From assembly GCF_009865215.1 (NCBI RefSeq), contig NZ_WWJX01000161.1:51616-115615 (forward strand): a stretch of DNA of 64,000 nucleotides, given 5' to 3'. Positions 25,007-34,094 of this stretch are shown piece after piece. A model generated the notes under the pieces. That model did not search any database. It had not been told where the DNA came from and saw nothing but the letters and a program-made list of their open reading frames with translations. Each line of letters begins with the position of its first letter. Within the stretch, counting starts at the first letter, position 1. Both the position numbers and the translations under genes were made by a program. Source of the DNA: Streptomyces sp. SID3343. Its GTDB lineage: Bacteria; Actinomycetota; Actinomycetes; Streptomycetales; Streptomycetaceae.

Positions 25007-26209
25007 ATGCCCGGACCCCTCCACGGTGTGCGGATCCTGGACCTGTCCTCGAACTTCATGGGACCGTACGCGACGCTGTCGCTCGCGGACATGGGCGCCG
25101 ACGTCGCGAAGATCGAGTCGCCCCAAGGCGACACGACCCGAGGGATAGGGCCGTGTCGAAATCCCGGGATGAGTGCGATCTTCCTGCATCTCAACCGCAA
25201 CAAGCGCAGCCTCGTCCTCGACCTCAAGAGCGAGGCCGGCAACACCGCGCTGAAGAAGATGATCGCCTCCGCCGACGTGATCCTGCACAGCCTGCGCCCC
25301 AAGTCCATGGCCGGGCTGGGGCTTTCGTACGAGGAAGCCCGCGACATCAACCCGAGGATCATCTACTGCGGCGTCTTCGGCTTCGGGCAGGACGGGCCCT
25401 ACGCGGACCGCCCCGCGTACGACGACCTGATCCAGGCCGCGGTGGGGATGCCCGTCCTGCAAAGCCGCAAGGTCGGCCCGCCCGACTATGTGGCCACCGC
25501 CGTCGCGGACCGTGTGGTCGGCATGGCCGCCGGCTCCGCCGTCTCGATGGCGTTGTACCGGCGCGAGCGCACCGGCCGGGGCCAGGAGGTCCAGGTGCCG
25601 ATGTTCGAGACGTTCGCCCACTTCGTCCTCGGCGACCACCTGTACGGGCACACCTTCGTCCCCCCGATCGGGGACTGGGGATACGCACGGATGATGAACC
25701 CGGACCGTCGCCCTTACCGCACCCGAGACGGCCACGTGGGGACCAACGTCTACACGGACCGGCACTGGCGGCGGTTCTGCGAGCTGACCGGGCACCCGGA
25801 CCTGGCGGACGACCCGCGTTTCGCCACCGTCGGCGACCGTACCGACAACATCGCACTCGTCAACGAGTTCCTGGCCGAAACCTTCCCGACCAGGACGACG
25901 GCCGAGTGGATCGCACTGCTGACCGAGGCAGACGTCCCGATCATCGAGGTGAACACGCCACAGACGCTGCTCGACGACCCGCACATGACGGAAGTCGGGT
26001 TCTTCGTCGTACAGGAGCATCCGAGCGAGGGCCTGCTGCGGATGCTCGGCATCCCGCAGCGGTGGAGCGAGAGCAGTCCGGAGTTGCGCCACCCGGCGCC
26101 GCGCCTTGGTGAGCACTCGGCACAACTCCTCGCGGAGTACGGCCTGGACGAAAGCGAGATCGAGGACCTGCTGAACTCGGCAGCCGCGCGTGCGGTCGCG
26201 GGCACATGA
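25007..26209 (+). CDS. CaiB/BaiF (class III) CoA-transferase
   Basis: 400 aa. The N-terminus PLHGVRILDLSSNFMGPYATL and LADMGADVAKIESPQGD begins the family fold. The catalytic Asp is in DRPAYDDLIQAAVGMPVLQ. The late YRTRDGHVGTNVYTDRHW is also typical. It transfers CoA between carboxylic acids, either activating the pathway acid or recovering CoA. ATG 25007 comes one base after the DUF35 stop and has GGAGG close before it. Another family member follows with overlapping reading frames; the two may form a heterodimer or use different acids. Confidence 0.92.
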   Translation: MPGPLHGVRILDLSSNFMGPYATLSLADMGADVAKIESPQGDTTRGIGPCRNPGMSAIFLHLNRNKRSLVLDLKSEAGNTALKKMIASADVILHSLRPKSMAGLGLSYEEARDINPRIIYCGVFGFGQDGPYADRPAYDDLIQAAVGMPVLQSRKVGPPDYVATAVADRVVGMAAGSAVSMALYRRERTGRGQEVQVPMFETFAHFVLGDHLYGHTFVPPIGDWGYARMMNPDRRPYRTRDGHVGTNVYTDRHWRRFCELTGHPDLADDPRFATVGDRTDNIALVNEFLAETFPTRTTAEWIALLTEADVPIIEVNTPQTLLDDPHMTEVGFFVVQEHPSEGLLRMLGIPQRWSESSPELRHPAPRLGEHSAQLLAEYGLDESEIEDLLNSAAARAVAGT

Positions 26210-26226
26210 AGGAAGAAGGGGACACG

Positions 26227-27408
26227 ATGCCGCGTGACCTGCTCCTGTCGGGCGTGGTGGTGGTGGAGCTGAGCGACAGCGCGTCGGCTCCGTTCACCGG
26301 CAAGATCCTGGCCGAGCTCGGCGCCGAGGTGTGGAAGGTGGAACGTCCGTCGGGCGATTCCTCGCGCGGCTGGGGACCGAGCACCTGGAAGGGGAGCGGA
26401 GCGGCCTTCCACGCTCTCAACCGAGGCAAACGGTGCATCAGCATCGACATCAAGGATTCGGCCCAACTGAGCACCCTGCACCGGCTGATCGCCGAACGCG
26501 CCGACGTGTTCGTGCACAACCTCCGGCCGGGCGCCAGTGCCGCGTACGGCCTTGACGCCGACAGTCTGCGCGTGACCAAGCCAGAGTTGATCTGCTGCGA
26601 AATCGGCGCGTTCGGCCACGAGGGACCGCTCAATACGCTGCCCGGCTACGACCCGCTGATGCAGGCATTCTCCGGCATCATGAGCATCACCGGCGAGGAG
26701 GACGGATCTCCCGTACGCGCGGGGGTCTCCATCGTCGACTTCGGGTCCGGGATGTGGGCCGCCATCGGCATCCTGGCCGCCCTGCACCGGCGTGGCACCA
26801 AACATTGCGGCGCGACGGTGCACGCGTCGCTCCTGGAGACGGCCATCGCGTGGATGTCCGTCGGCATCGCCAACCACAGCGCCGACGGCGAACCCGGCGG
26901 GCGCCACGGATCGGGTGTGGCCTTCATCGTGCCGCATCGTGCGTACGCCACCGCCGACGGCGACCTGATCGTCAGCTGTGCGAACGACACCCTGTTCGGT
27001 CGCCTGTGCGAGACGCTCGGCCACCCGGAATGGGCCACGGACGACAGATTCGCCGGCAACGCGGGGCGGCTGCGAAACCGGCGCGACATCGACCGGCTGA
27101 TCGGCGAGCGGCTGGCACAACAGTCGCGCGCGTACTGGCAGGACCGCCTGCGGGCCGCCGGAATCCCGGTGGCGCCGATCCAGACCACGGCGGAGGTCGT
27201 CGACCACGAGCAGACGCGCGCGCTGGGCATCATCGGCAAGGCGTCGCACGACGACCTCGCGGTGGTGGGCCTGCCTTTGTCGTTCGACGGCAAGCGCCCG
27301 CCGCCCCTGCCCGAGGCGCGTGGCATCGGCGCGGACAACGACGGGATCGACGCAGTGCCCACGAAGACGAGAGTGGCGACATGGGCACGTTCCATCGACT
27401 GCACCTGA
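26227..27408 (+). CDS. CaiB/BaiF (class III) CoA-transferase
   Basis: 393 aa. SGVVVVELSDSASAPFTGKIL, LAELGAEVWKVERPSGDSSR and the catalytic Asp in TLPGYDPLMQAFSGIMSI are clear. ATG 26227 is chosen for the AGAAGGGG site before it; ATG 26206, which overlaps the upstream stop as ATGA, lacks a site but is possible. The 3' end overlaps the LysR start by 28 bases. It is distinct from both the neighbour at 25007 and the racemase-type protein at 20306. Confidence 0.92.
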   Translation: MPRDLLLSGVVVVELSDSASAPFTGKILAELGAEVWKVERPSGDSSRGWGPSTWKGSGAAFHALNRGKRCISIDIKDSAQLSTLHRLIAERADVFVHNLRPGASAAYGLDADSLRVTKPELICCEIGAFGHEGPLNTLPGYDPLMQAFSGIMSITGEEDGSPVRAGVSIVDFGSGMWAAIGILAALHRRGTKHCGATVHASLLETAIAWMSVGIANHSADGEPGGRHGSGVAFIVPHRAYATADGDLIVSCANDTLFGRLCETLGHPEWATDDRFAGNAGRLRNRRDIDRLIGERLAQQSRAYWQDRLRAAGIPVAPIQTTAEVVDHEQTRALGIIGKASHDDLAVVGLPLSFDGKRPPPLPEARGIGADNDGIDAVPTKTRVATWARSIDCT

Positions 27409-28322
27409 TTCGCCAGGTCGACCTGTTCACTCTGCGACTCTTTCTCTCCGCGATCGAAGAGCAGCAGATCGGCCGGGCCGCGATCCGGGAGAACATCGCC
27501 GCGTCGACAGCGACCAAACGCATCCAGATCCTGGAAGACATCGCCGGCATCCAGCTTCTCGAACGCGGACCGAAGGGGGTTGTCCCGACTCCTGCCGGAG
27601 CCGTCCTGGCGCGCTACGTCCGCCGGATCTTCGACGGCCTCGAAGACCTGCACGCCGAGATCGCCTCCTTCACCGAGGGCGTGCGAGGCGAGCTGACCAT
27701 CGCGTCGGCGCGCACCATACTGGTCCCGTTCCTCGCGCGCGAACTCGGTGAATACAGCCGCGAATATCCGCTGGTCCACCTCGCGGTGCACGACGTCGAG
27801 AACGCCGAGATCGTGCGGCAGGTCGCGCACGGGCAGGCGGACATCGGGGTGTTCGCGGCGGCATACGAACTCGATCTCGAAGGTGTCGACGTCACGCCCT
27901 ACCGACGAGACCGCCTGGTGGCCGTGGTGCGGCGGGACCACTGGCTGAGCGAACGGTCCGGTGTGACGTTCGAGGATCTGCTGCCGGAGAACCTGATCGC
28001 GGTCGGCTCGATGCTCGGTGCCTTCCGTGCCGCGGCCAGGCGCCTGGACAGGGAGTTCGAACCGGAATACACGGTGCGAAGCGCAAGCGTGGCGATCAGC
28101 CTGGTTCAGGCGGGGTTGGGGGTGACCGTGCAGCCCGAATGCCTGGTCACCCGGGAGACGCTGTCCGGCGTGGCCATGGTCGAACTCGCCGAGCCATGGG
28201 CGGTGCGAAAGATCCACATCGCCACCGCGCGGGGGCGCACCGTGAGCCCGGCCGCGCGCGCGTTCGTCAACCGGTTGCTCGACCACCCGGCCGACGACCG
28301 CGGGAGTACGAGTCCTTCCTGA
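27381..28322 (+). CDS. LysR family transcriptional regulator
   Basis: 313 aa. The N-terminal winged helix is at residues 10-70: VDLFTLRLFLSAIEEQQIGRAA, then ASTATKRIQILEDIAGIQLLERG and VVPTPAGAVLARYVRRI. It is followed by a substrate-binding domain (GELTIASARTI, ADIGVFAAAYEL, VSIAISL-type segments). It overlaps the CoA-transferase by 28 bases, so it is cotranscribed with the catabolic genes, unlike the usual divergent LysR layout. It may regulate its own operon and the convergent ligase gene in response to a CoA-ester or acid. Confidence 0.92.
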   Translation: MGTFHRLHLIRQVDLFTLRLFLSAIEEQQIGRAAIRENIAASTATKRIQILEDIAGIQLLERGPKGVVPTPAGAVLARYVRRIFDGLEDLHAEIASFTEGVRGELTIASARTILVPFLARELGEYSREYPLVHLAVHDVENAEIVRQVAHGQADIGVFAAAYELDLEGVDVTPYRRDRLVAVVRRDHWLSERSGVTFEDLLPENLIAVGSMLGAFRAAARRLDREFEPEYTVRSASVAISLVQAGLGVTVQPECLVTRETLSGVAMVELAEPWAVRKIHIATARGRTVSPAARAFVNRLLDHPADDRGSTSPS

Positions 28323-28323
28323 G

Positions 28324-28373
28324 CGCCGAAGGCCGTCGGAAGGATCCGGGATCCCTTCCGACGGCCTTCGGCG
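28324..28373. terminator. terminator, perfect 20-bp stem between convergent genes
   Basis: 28324-28343 (CGCCGAAGGCCGTCGGAAGG) pairs perfectly with 28354-28373 around a 10-base loop, right after the LysR stop and facing the convergent ligase gene. Confidence 0.85.
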
Positions 28374-28400
28374 GCAACGCGTGTCGACTCGTGCTGCCGG

Positions 28401-29753
28401 CTAGGGCGAGACGCGCTCGACCAGTGAGACCTTGACGTGGTCCGGACGCTTCAGTGTCCCGTCGGGAACGAGTTGGACGACCGTCTTCACATTGAGGGCG
28501 GAGCGGATCCGCTGCTCGATCGTGGCGCGCAGGTCGTTCTGTTGCTCCGGGCCCAATCCCGCGGCGTGCTCCACCACCAGGAGAAGCGGTTGCTGGGTCG
28601 AGTGGCCCTCGAACTCGGCGCGGATACGCATCTCTCCCGTTGCGGCCGGCGTCGACTCGGTGACCAACTGCTTGATCGCCGAGGGGAACAGATTGATTCC
28701 GCGCACGATCAGCATGTCGTCCGTGCGGCCGATGCACCGGACCTTGAAACCGGTCCGGCCGCACGAACAATCCGTCCCGGTGACGACGACGTGGTCCCTG
28801 GTGCGAAAACGCAGCAGGGGCGAAGCCCGGCGACGCAGAGCGGTGTAGACGAGTTCGCCCTGCGCGCCCTCGACCGGCGCGACCTGCTCGCCGGTCTCGG
28901 GGTCGATCAGTTCGGCGATCATCAGGTCCGGTGACAGGAAATGCATGCCTTCACCCGCCTCGCACTCGCCCCAGTACGTGCAGGCGATGTCCGTCCCCCC
29001 GAGCATCTCCCGCGACGTCGCGCCCCACAGCGATTCGAGCCTGTCCCGCACGGCAGGCAGGCCGCCGCCCGGTTCACCGCCGACGCTGATGGTGCGGACA
29101 CCGAGTTCACGGGCGGGTCGCCCGACGATCCTCGGCGCCTGTTCGGCGAGGTGGGCGAGGAAGTACGGGGTACCGATCAGGGCGTTCGGGCGCTGGTCCG
29201 CCTGCACGCGAAGCAGCCGTTCCGCACCGGCCTCCGCACCGATGGGGATGTCGACGATGCCCATGTACCGCAGGATCTGCACGATGGGCAATCCGCCGAC
29301 GAACCCCTTGCTCATGCCGAACGCGTGCAACAGCCGGTCGCCGGGCCGGAACCCGTTCGCGTAGAGGGCCCGGGCCCCGAGTTCGCACCAGGTGACGATG
29401 TCGTCGGCGGTCAGCGCCACGTAGGAGGGATTTCCGGTGGTGCCGGACGATGCCTGGATCTGCACGACGTCGGCATGGTCGACGGCGACATGGGCGCCCA
29501 GCGGTGGCACCGCGGCCAGACTGTCGCGGAGCTCCTGCTTTTCGGTGAACGGAAGAGCGGCCAGGTCGTCGACCGTCCTGATCTTCGTGACGTCGACGTC
29601 GTGTCGCGCGAACTTCTCACGGTAGAAGGTGCTGTGTGCCGCGAGATGCGTGATCTGCTCCCTCAGCCGCTCGTCCTGGACTGCCCGCGCCTGCACAGCC
29701 GAGACAGTCTCGATCGGGCTCCAGTACTTCTCGGAGAACGGAGCAACTGACAT
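28401..29753 (-). CDS. phenylacetate-CoA ligase-like AMP-forming enzyme (PaaK family)
   Basis: 450 aa, the PaaK size. IQASSGTTGNPSYVALTADD is the AMP-binding P-loop, and GGEPGGGLPAVRDRL, SLWGATSREMLGGTDI and FRTRDHVVVTG follow in order. The C-terminal AMP_C_2 domain includes RTDDMLIVRGINLFPSAIKQ. It activates an aryl- or alkyl-carboxylic acid to its CoA thioester with ATP. ATG 29753 follows GGGAGG; the frame to 29825 is not needed. It converges on the acyl-CoA module and probably supplies its first CoA-ester. Confidence 0.92.
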   Translation of the reverse strand: MSVAPFSEKYWSPIETVSAVQARAVQDERLREQITHLAAHSTFYREKFARHDVDVTKIRTVDDLAALPFTEKQELRDSLAAVPPLGAHVAVDHADVVQIQASSGTTGNPSYVALTADDIVTWCELGARALYANGFRPGDRLLHAFGMSKGFVGGLPIVQILRYMGIVDIPIGAEAGAERLLRVQADQRPNALIGTPYFLAHLAEQAPRIVGRPARELGVRTISVGGEPGGGLPAVRDRLESLWGATSREMLGGTDIACTYWGECEAGEGMHFLSPDLMIAELIDPETGEQVAPVEGAQGELVYTALRRRASPLLRFRTRDHVVVTGTDCSCGRTGFKVRCIGRTDDMLIVRGINLFPSAIKQLVTESTPAATGEMRIRAEFEGHSTQQPLLLVVEHAAGLGPEQQNDLRATIEQRIRSALNVKTVVQLVPDGTLKRPDHVKVSLVERVSP

Positions 29754-29864
29754 GACGCCTCCCTCTATTCCTGGCGTGTCGGAAGCCGGGCTGCCGCGCC
29801 ATCGCGACGCCTGTGAGCCGTCCACGAGGTCTGCTCGCGCGACTGCGCGAGACTCAAGAGTTCT

Positions 29865-29880
29865 ACATCATATATCTCAT
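29865..29880 (-). promoter_or_regulatory. AT-rich element before the PaaK-like gene
   Basis: ACATCATATATCTCAT, 112 bases before the ligase start, next to the palindrome ACTCAAGAGT at 29852-29861. The nonamer CATCATATA recurs before the GntR gene (36467) and before the SpoIIE gene (42211), and the latter also has CAAGAGT nearby. It is probably a promoter or operator. The rest of 29754-30033 shows no gene. Confidence 0.45.
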
Positions 29881-30033
29881 TTTTGGCTCGAACCAGAGCT
29901 GTCCCAGGGGAGGGCAACTCGCCTCGAAGAGGGGCGGGTCCGCACGGCGACCGCCGCGAACCCGCCCCCGTCACTCGATCCTTTGCGTCTCGGTGTCACC
30001 CGATGTGCGCGGGGCTCCACCGTTCAGGGCCGG

Positions 30034-31524
30034 TCAGTAACGGCCCACCGCGATCTCCTGCGTTGCGCGGGCCTGCGCACTGCCGCGGCACTCGACCATC
30101 GTGCCGTTGTAGATCAGCGAGGTCGAACAACCCTCGTCGTCCGTCACGGTCACGCTCACGGTCCGCTCGCCCGCGGCTGCGTAGCGGTGCGTGACGAACG
30201 GCGTCGTGGTGGTCTGGGTCGAGCCGTCCCCGAAGTCCCACGTGTAGCCGGTGACCCGTCCGTCCGAGTCGGCGGATTTCACGGCCGAGAAGATCCGGGT
30301 GAGTCCGAGGCCCTCGCCGTCGACGCGGAGCGCCGCGGTCGGGCCCTGGTTCGGCGTGAGGAACGCGTTCGAACCGTCGTGCCAGTACAGGCCGGTGCTG
30401 ATGGACGGGGACCTGGTCGGGGTCAGGCTACCGTCGGCCTTGACCGCATAACCGGTCACCTTGCCCGACTGCCGCGGCGCGCCGGTCATCGCGTACATGA
30501 CCTTCCCGTCGGCACTGAGAATGACCCGGGCGACGCCGTCCGGGACCGCGTACGGCGAACCGGGGAGCGCGCTCAGCCGGCCGTCGGGGCCGATCTGCCA
30601 ACCGGAGATCGAGTTGCCCGACGCGTTGGCGACATAGATGCGGCCGGAGTCCGACGTGAAGATCGGACCGTGCGGCGTGCCACCGCTCGGGTAGGGGGAA
30701 CCGGCAACGGGAGTGAGCGCCCCGTTGTCCCCGATGGTGTAGCCCGAGACGTCGCCGCTGCCCTCGTTGCCGACGTACAGGTAGCGGCCGTCGGCCGAGA
30801 CGGACGGAATGGCCGGCGATATCCCGGTCGGGACGGGTGCGCCGACGGGGGTGAGGCCCGCGTCGGGCGCGATCGCGAAGCTGGACATGTTGCCCGTAAG
30901 GAAGTTGCTCACGAACAGGTGGCGCGCGTCCGGGCTGATCACCACCTGGCTGATCGCACTGGGGACCTGGGCAGGCGGTGCACCCGTCGGCGTCAACGTC
31001 CCCGACGGCGAGATCGCATAGGACAGCACCTGGCCCGTCTCGCCCGTGGCGATCGTCACGAACAGGCGGGCACCATCCGGGGTGATCGCGGCGCCGATCA
31101 CGGGGCCCGGGGCGGTGGTCTGGGCGATCTCGGTAAGCCGGCCGCCGGGCTCCACGTGATAGCCGGTTATGGTCCCGGGGAGCAGTGCGAGCGAACTGAG
31201 TTGCAGCCCCGCGCTCACCGAGTAAAGCGTCCGGCCGTCCGGAGTGATGGCCATACCCAACGAGGACGGACCGGACGCGAACGGGGAATCGGAGACCAGC
31301 CGCATCGCGCCGTCTCTGGTCACGGAGGCGCCGGCAATCGCCGGCGAAGCGAAACCGCCAACGTAAAGGTGTCTTTGCGAAGTCGCGGACGAACTCGAGC
31401 CGGCAGCCGGCTGAGCTCCGGTGGCGGAAGTGGACGCGGCAACCGATCCGGAACCGACCAGCGCGACCATGAAGGACACCGAAAGTGCGATACGCCTTGA
31501 GCGAGCCATCGGGAACCTGGTCAT
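30034..31524 (-). CDS. secreted beta-propeller (YVTN/lactonase-like) protein with C-terminal PKD domain
   Basis: 496 aa. An Arg-rich N-terminus, a hydrophobic ISALSVSFMVALVGSG-like core and Ala-rich cleavage region form a signal peptide. Residues 50-380 hold repeated blades such as ISPDARHLFVSNFLTGN, VSADGRYLYVGNEGSGD and TSDSGRIYVANASGNS, the pattern of YVTN or 6-phosphogluconolactonase propellers. A PKD domain closes the protein (SADSDGRVTGYTWDFGDGST, HRYAAAGERTVSVTVTDDEG). ATG 31524 follows AGAGGAGA. It is probably extracellular and binds or hydrolyses something unknown. A TGTCC-N8-GGACA palindrome lies 156 bases upstream. Confidence 0.88.
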   Translation of the reverse strand: MTRFPMARSRRIALSVSFMVALVGSGSVAASTSATGAQPAAGSSSSATSQRHLYVGGFASPAIAGASVTRDGAMRLVSDSPFASGPSSLGMAITPDGRTLYSVSAGLQLSSLALLPGTITGYHVEPGGRLTEIAQTTAPGPVIGAAITPDGARLFVTIATGETGQVLSYAISPSGTLTPTGAPPAQVPSAISQVVISPDARHLFVSNFLTGNMSSFAIAPDAGLTPVGAPVPTGISPAIPSVSADGRYLYVGNEGSGDVSGYTIGDNGALTPVAGSPYPSGGTPHGPIFTSDSGRIYVANASGNSISGWQIGPDGRLSALPGSPYAVPDGVARVILSADGKVMYAMTGAPRQSGKVTGYAVKADGSLTPTRSPSISTGLYWHDGSNAFLTPNQGPTAALRVDGEGLGLTRIFSAVKSADSDGRVTGYTWDFGDGSTQTTTTPFVTHRYAAAGERTVSVTVTDDEGCSTSLIYNGTMVECRGSAQARATQEIAVGRY

Positions 31525-31679
31525 ACGGTTCTCCTCTTTTTTCAAAGTCGGATAAACGCCCACGGCCGAGCTGTATTCGGTCGGGGCTCCACCGTGCATC
31601 GCGTTCGGTCGGTGCTGCCGTGTGCAGTGGACCTCGCGACGAGGTGCCCCCTTGTCTATCCGAGCCCGCCATCGACAAG

Positions 31680-31697
31680 TGTCCGGATTTCTGGACA
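31680..31697. promoter_or_regulatory. TGTCC-N8-GGACA palindrome (site 1)
   Basis: TGTCCGGATTTCTGGACA, perfect 5-base arms with 8 central bases, upstream of the secreted propeller gene. Near-identical sites lie at 33958 and 40028. This region (31525-31848, 324 bases) otherwise holds only the terminator at 31776. Confidence 0.65.
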
Positions 31698-31775
31698 GCC
31701 GGGCGCGCGCCGCGGCACCGGACCCCGCCCGAATCGCACGTCGAGTCCGGCGCGGGCGAGGGGTACCGAACGCGA

Positions 31776-31822
31776 CGACGCCGGCCTCCGGGACCACGAG
31801 CGGGTTCCGGAGGCCGGCGTCG
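31776..31822 (-). terminator. terminator after the alpha/beta hydrolase gene
   Basis: Perfect 16-bp stem (CGACGCCGGCCTCCGG with 31807-31822) and a 15-base loop, 26 bases past the stop of the minus-strand hydrolase. Confidence 0.78.
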
Positions 31823-31848
31823 GTGTGCCACGTCAGGCCGGGTCGGTG

Positions 31849-32763
31849 TCAGCCTGCCAGGTGCTGCCCGAAGAAGTCGGTGAGCTTGGCGACGGCGGGG
31901 GTGACGTGTTCGTCCCTGTCGTACAACGAGACGTGAGTACCCCCGTCCACGACGAACAGCTCCTTCGGTTCGTTCGCCTTCTCCACGGCCTCACGGCTGA
32001 AGTAGGCGGTGTCCGCCTCGGAACCGACGATCATCAGCAGCGGGCGCGGGGCGATCAGCTCGATCCTCGCGTACGGGTCGAACTGGGCGATGTGGTCGAT
32101 GCTGCGCAGCGGCCATTCGTTGGTGGAGTTGCAGTGCCCGCCGCGCGGGGTGCGGTAGTAGTCCTGCGCCTCCCGGTACAGGGTGGGTGCCTCCTCCAGG
32201 CCCTCGGGGCTCTCCGGGGCCCAGTTCAGCACGGCAGGCTTCTCGCCCTTGGCCTCCGCGGTCCGCGCGGCGCCGGCCTGCTCGAGCAGGGCCTGCAGGA
32301 CTTCGGGGCCCTGGGTGCGGCCGAGACCGTCGACCAGCAGGCTGCTGACGTCGACGGCGCTGACCGCGGCCACGGCCCTGATGCGGTGGTCGGTCTGCGC
32401 GGCGAAGGGGACGTACCCACCGGACGCGCAGATCCCGAGAGCGCCGATGCGGACCGGATCGATGTCGTCACGAGTAGTCAGGTAGGTGACGGCGGCGCGC
32501 ACGTCCTCGGCCCGCTGGAAGGGGTTCTCCAGGCCGCGGGGAGTGCCCTCGCTGCCGCCCTGGTAAGCGGCGTCGAAGACCAGCGCCGCGAAACCCTCGC
32601 GGGCCAGGCGCTCGGCGTAGAGGCTCGCGGTCTGCTCCTTCACACCGCCACCGGGGTGGGAGACGACCACGGCCGGCAGGGGGGTGCCGGTGTGGCTGTC
32701 CGGGGTGAACAGAAGGCCGGCGAGCGAGAGTCCGGCGCTGGGAAAGGTTACGTTCGCCTTCAT
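31849..32763 (-). CDS. alpha/beta hydrolase, dienelactone hydrolase/YcjY-like (paralogue)
   Basis: 304 aa, same layout as the protein at 17029. It has PAVVVSHPGGGVKEQTASLY, LVFDAAYQGGSEGTPRGLEN, the elbow IGALGICASGGYVPFAAQ and the late VDGGTHVSLYDRDEHV. The elbow reads GICAS, with Cys again at the nucleophile place. ATG 32763 is the start; the longer frame to 33786 runs antisense to the XRE gene. It is divergent from the XRE regulator at 32986, a common pairing that suggests direct control. The substrate is unknown. Confidence 0.88.
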   Translation of the reverse strand: MKANVTFPSAGLSLAGLLFTPDSHTGTPLPAVVVSHPGGGVKEQTASLYAERLAREGFAALVFDAAYQGGSEGTPRGLENPFQRAEDVRAAVTYLTTRDDIDPVRIGALGICASGGYVPFAAQTDHRIRAVAAVSAVDVSSLLVDGLGRTQGPEVLQALLEQAGAARTAEAKGEKPAVLNWAPESPEGLEEAPTLYREAQDYYRTPRGGHCNSTNEWPLRSIDHIAQFDPYARIELIAPRPLLMIVGSEADTAYFSREAVEKANEPKELFVVDGGTHVSLYDRDEHVTPAVAKLTDFFGQHLAG

Positions 32764-32985
32764 GTGCTTGGCGTTCCTTGGTTCCGAGGTGCAGTGGCCT
32801 GCGTGGCCGTGATCCGGGGACGTCCGGTGAGGAAGAACCTCTCCGTACGCCCCCGCGTTGCCACCTGACAAAGGTTTCCACGCGTCGCACGCCGGCGAAA
32901 TGGGCGACTTCCAACCCCCGACACGGGTGTCCTGGGACCGAACCGGCCCCCTCACAGTCGTGGCGTTTGCTGCGAGACTTGTCCC

Positions 32986-33858
32986 ATGAGCAGCAGCGCG
33001 CACCGCGATGAGCTGGGCGCTTTCCTCAAGGCCCGCCGCATGGAGCTCACCCCCGCCATGGTCGGACTGCCGCAGACCGGGGGCAGGCGCAGGGTCAAGG
33101 GCCTGCGCCGGGAGGAGGTGGCCCTGCTCGCCTCCATCAGCACCGACTACTACACGAGACTGGAGCAGGGCCGGCGGCAGGCGTCCCAGTCGGTGCTGGA
33201 GAGCCTCACCGAGGTCCTGCGTCTGGACGACGACGAACGCGAATACGTGTACGGGCTCGCGGGCAAGGACGAGCCTCGGCCGCGCCGGGTGTCCGCGCAG
33301 AAGGTCCAGCCCCGGTTGCGCCGGCTGCTGGACGACCTGGCCGGCACCCCCGCCATGGTTCTGGGCCGCCGGATGGACGTCCTCGCCTGGAACTCGATGG
33401 CCGCCGCGCTGATCACCGACTTCGGCAAGGTCCCGGAGAAGCAGCGCAACATGGTGCGGCTGGTGTTCATGGACCCCGCTTTCCGGGCGCTGTATCCGGA
33501 CTGGAAGAACGTCGCCCACGCGTGTGTGGCCCAACTGCGGATGGAGGCGGCCCGCGACCCGCACGACCTGCGACTGGCCGCTCTCGTCGGCGAACTGTCC
33601 GTGCAGGACGCCGACTTCCGCCGCTGGTGGGGCGCCCACCATGTCGCTGCCCGGGGCATGGGCACCAAGGTGTACCACCATCCCGTCGCCGGCGATCTCA
33701 CCCTCGATTGGGACACCCTCACCTGCGCCACCGACCCCGACCAGCAACTCGTCACGTGGACCACCGAACCCGGCAGCCCCTCCCACGACGGTCTGCGCAT
33801 CCTCTCCTCGTGGGCCGCCACCGACGAATCCACCGCGTCGGCGGACACCGGCGGCTGA
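32986..33858 (+). CDS. XRE-family regulator with MmyB-like ligand domain
   Basis: 290 aa. The N-terminal helix-turn-helix (residues 5-75) includes ELGAFLKARRMELTPAMVGL, GLRREEVALLASISTDYYTR and LEQGRRQASQSVLESLTEVL. The C-terminal MmyB-like domain starts near residue 105 (LDDLAGTPAMVLGRRMDVLAW) and ends with VAGDLTLDWDTLTCATDPDQ. The family binds fatty-acid-like ligands and is common in actinomycetes beside small enzymes. The 222-base divergent region to the hydrolase presumably carries its operator; I see no clear palindrome there. Confidence 0.92.
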   Translation: MSSSAHRDELGAFLKARRMELTPAMVGLPQTGGRRRVKGLRREEVALLASISTDYYTRLEQGRRQASQSVLESLTEVLRLDDDEREYVYGLAGKDEPRPRRVSAQKVQPRLRRLLDDLAGTPAMVLGRRMDVLAWNSMAAALITDFGKVPEKQRNMVRLVFMDPAFRALYPDWKNVAHACVAQLRMEAARDPHDLRLAALVGELSVQDADFRRWWGAHHVAARGMGTKVYHHPVAGDLTLDWDTLTCATDPDQQLVTWTTEPGSPSHDGLRILSSWAATDESTASADTGG

Positions 33859-33956
33859 TCGGCCGACCTCGCAGGGCAGTCACTCACCGGTCACCCGAGC
33901 CCGAGGGTCACCCGAGCCCGAACGAACCACAGGCCCGGCGACCTGCCGGCTCGACG

Positions 33957-33976
33957 GTGTCCGGATATTTGGACAC
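33957..33976. promoter_or_regulatory. TGTCC-N8-GGACA palindrome (site 2)
   Basis: GTGTCCGGATATTTGGACAC, perfect 6-base arms with 8 central bases, 119 bases before the chosen start of the GAF-Fis regulator. It is the most symmetric of the three sites and suggests autoregulation. Confidence 0.7.
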
Positions 33977-34094
33977 CCACACGTCCCGGCCTTCCCAACG
34001 CCGGACGCAGGTGGATCGAATGGTCCGGCTCGCACCACGGGCAGATCCGCGTGGGTGCGAGAGCGATGTCCGTGGCGAGCAGAGGTGGCCTTGC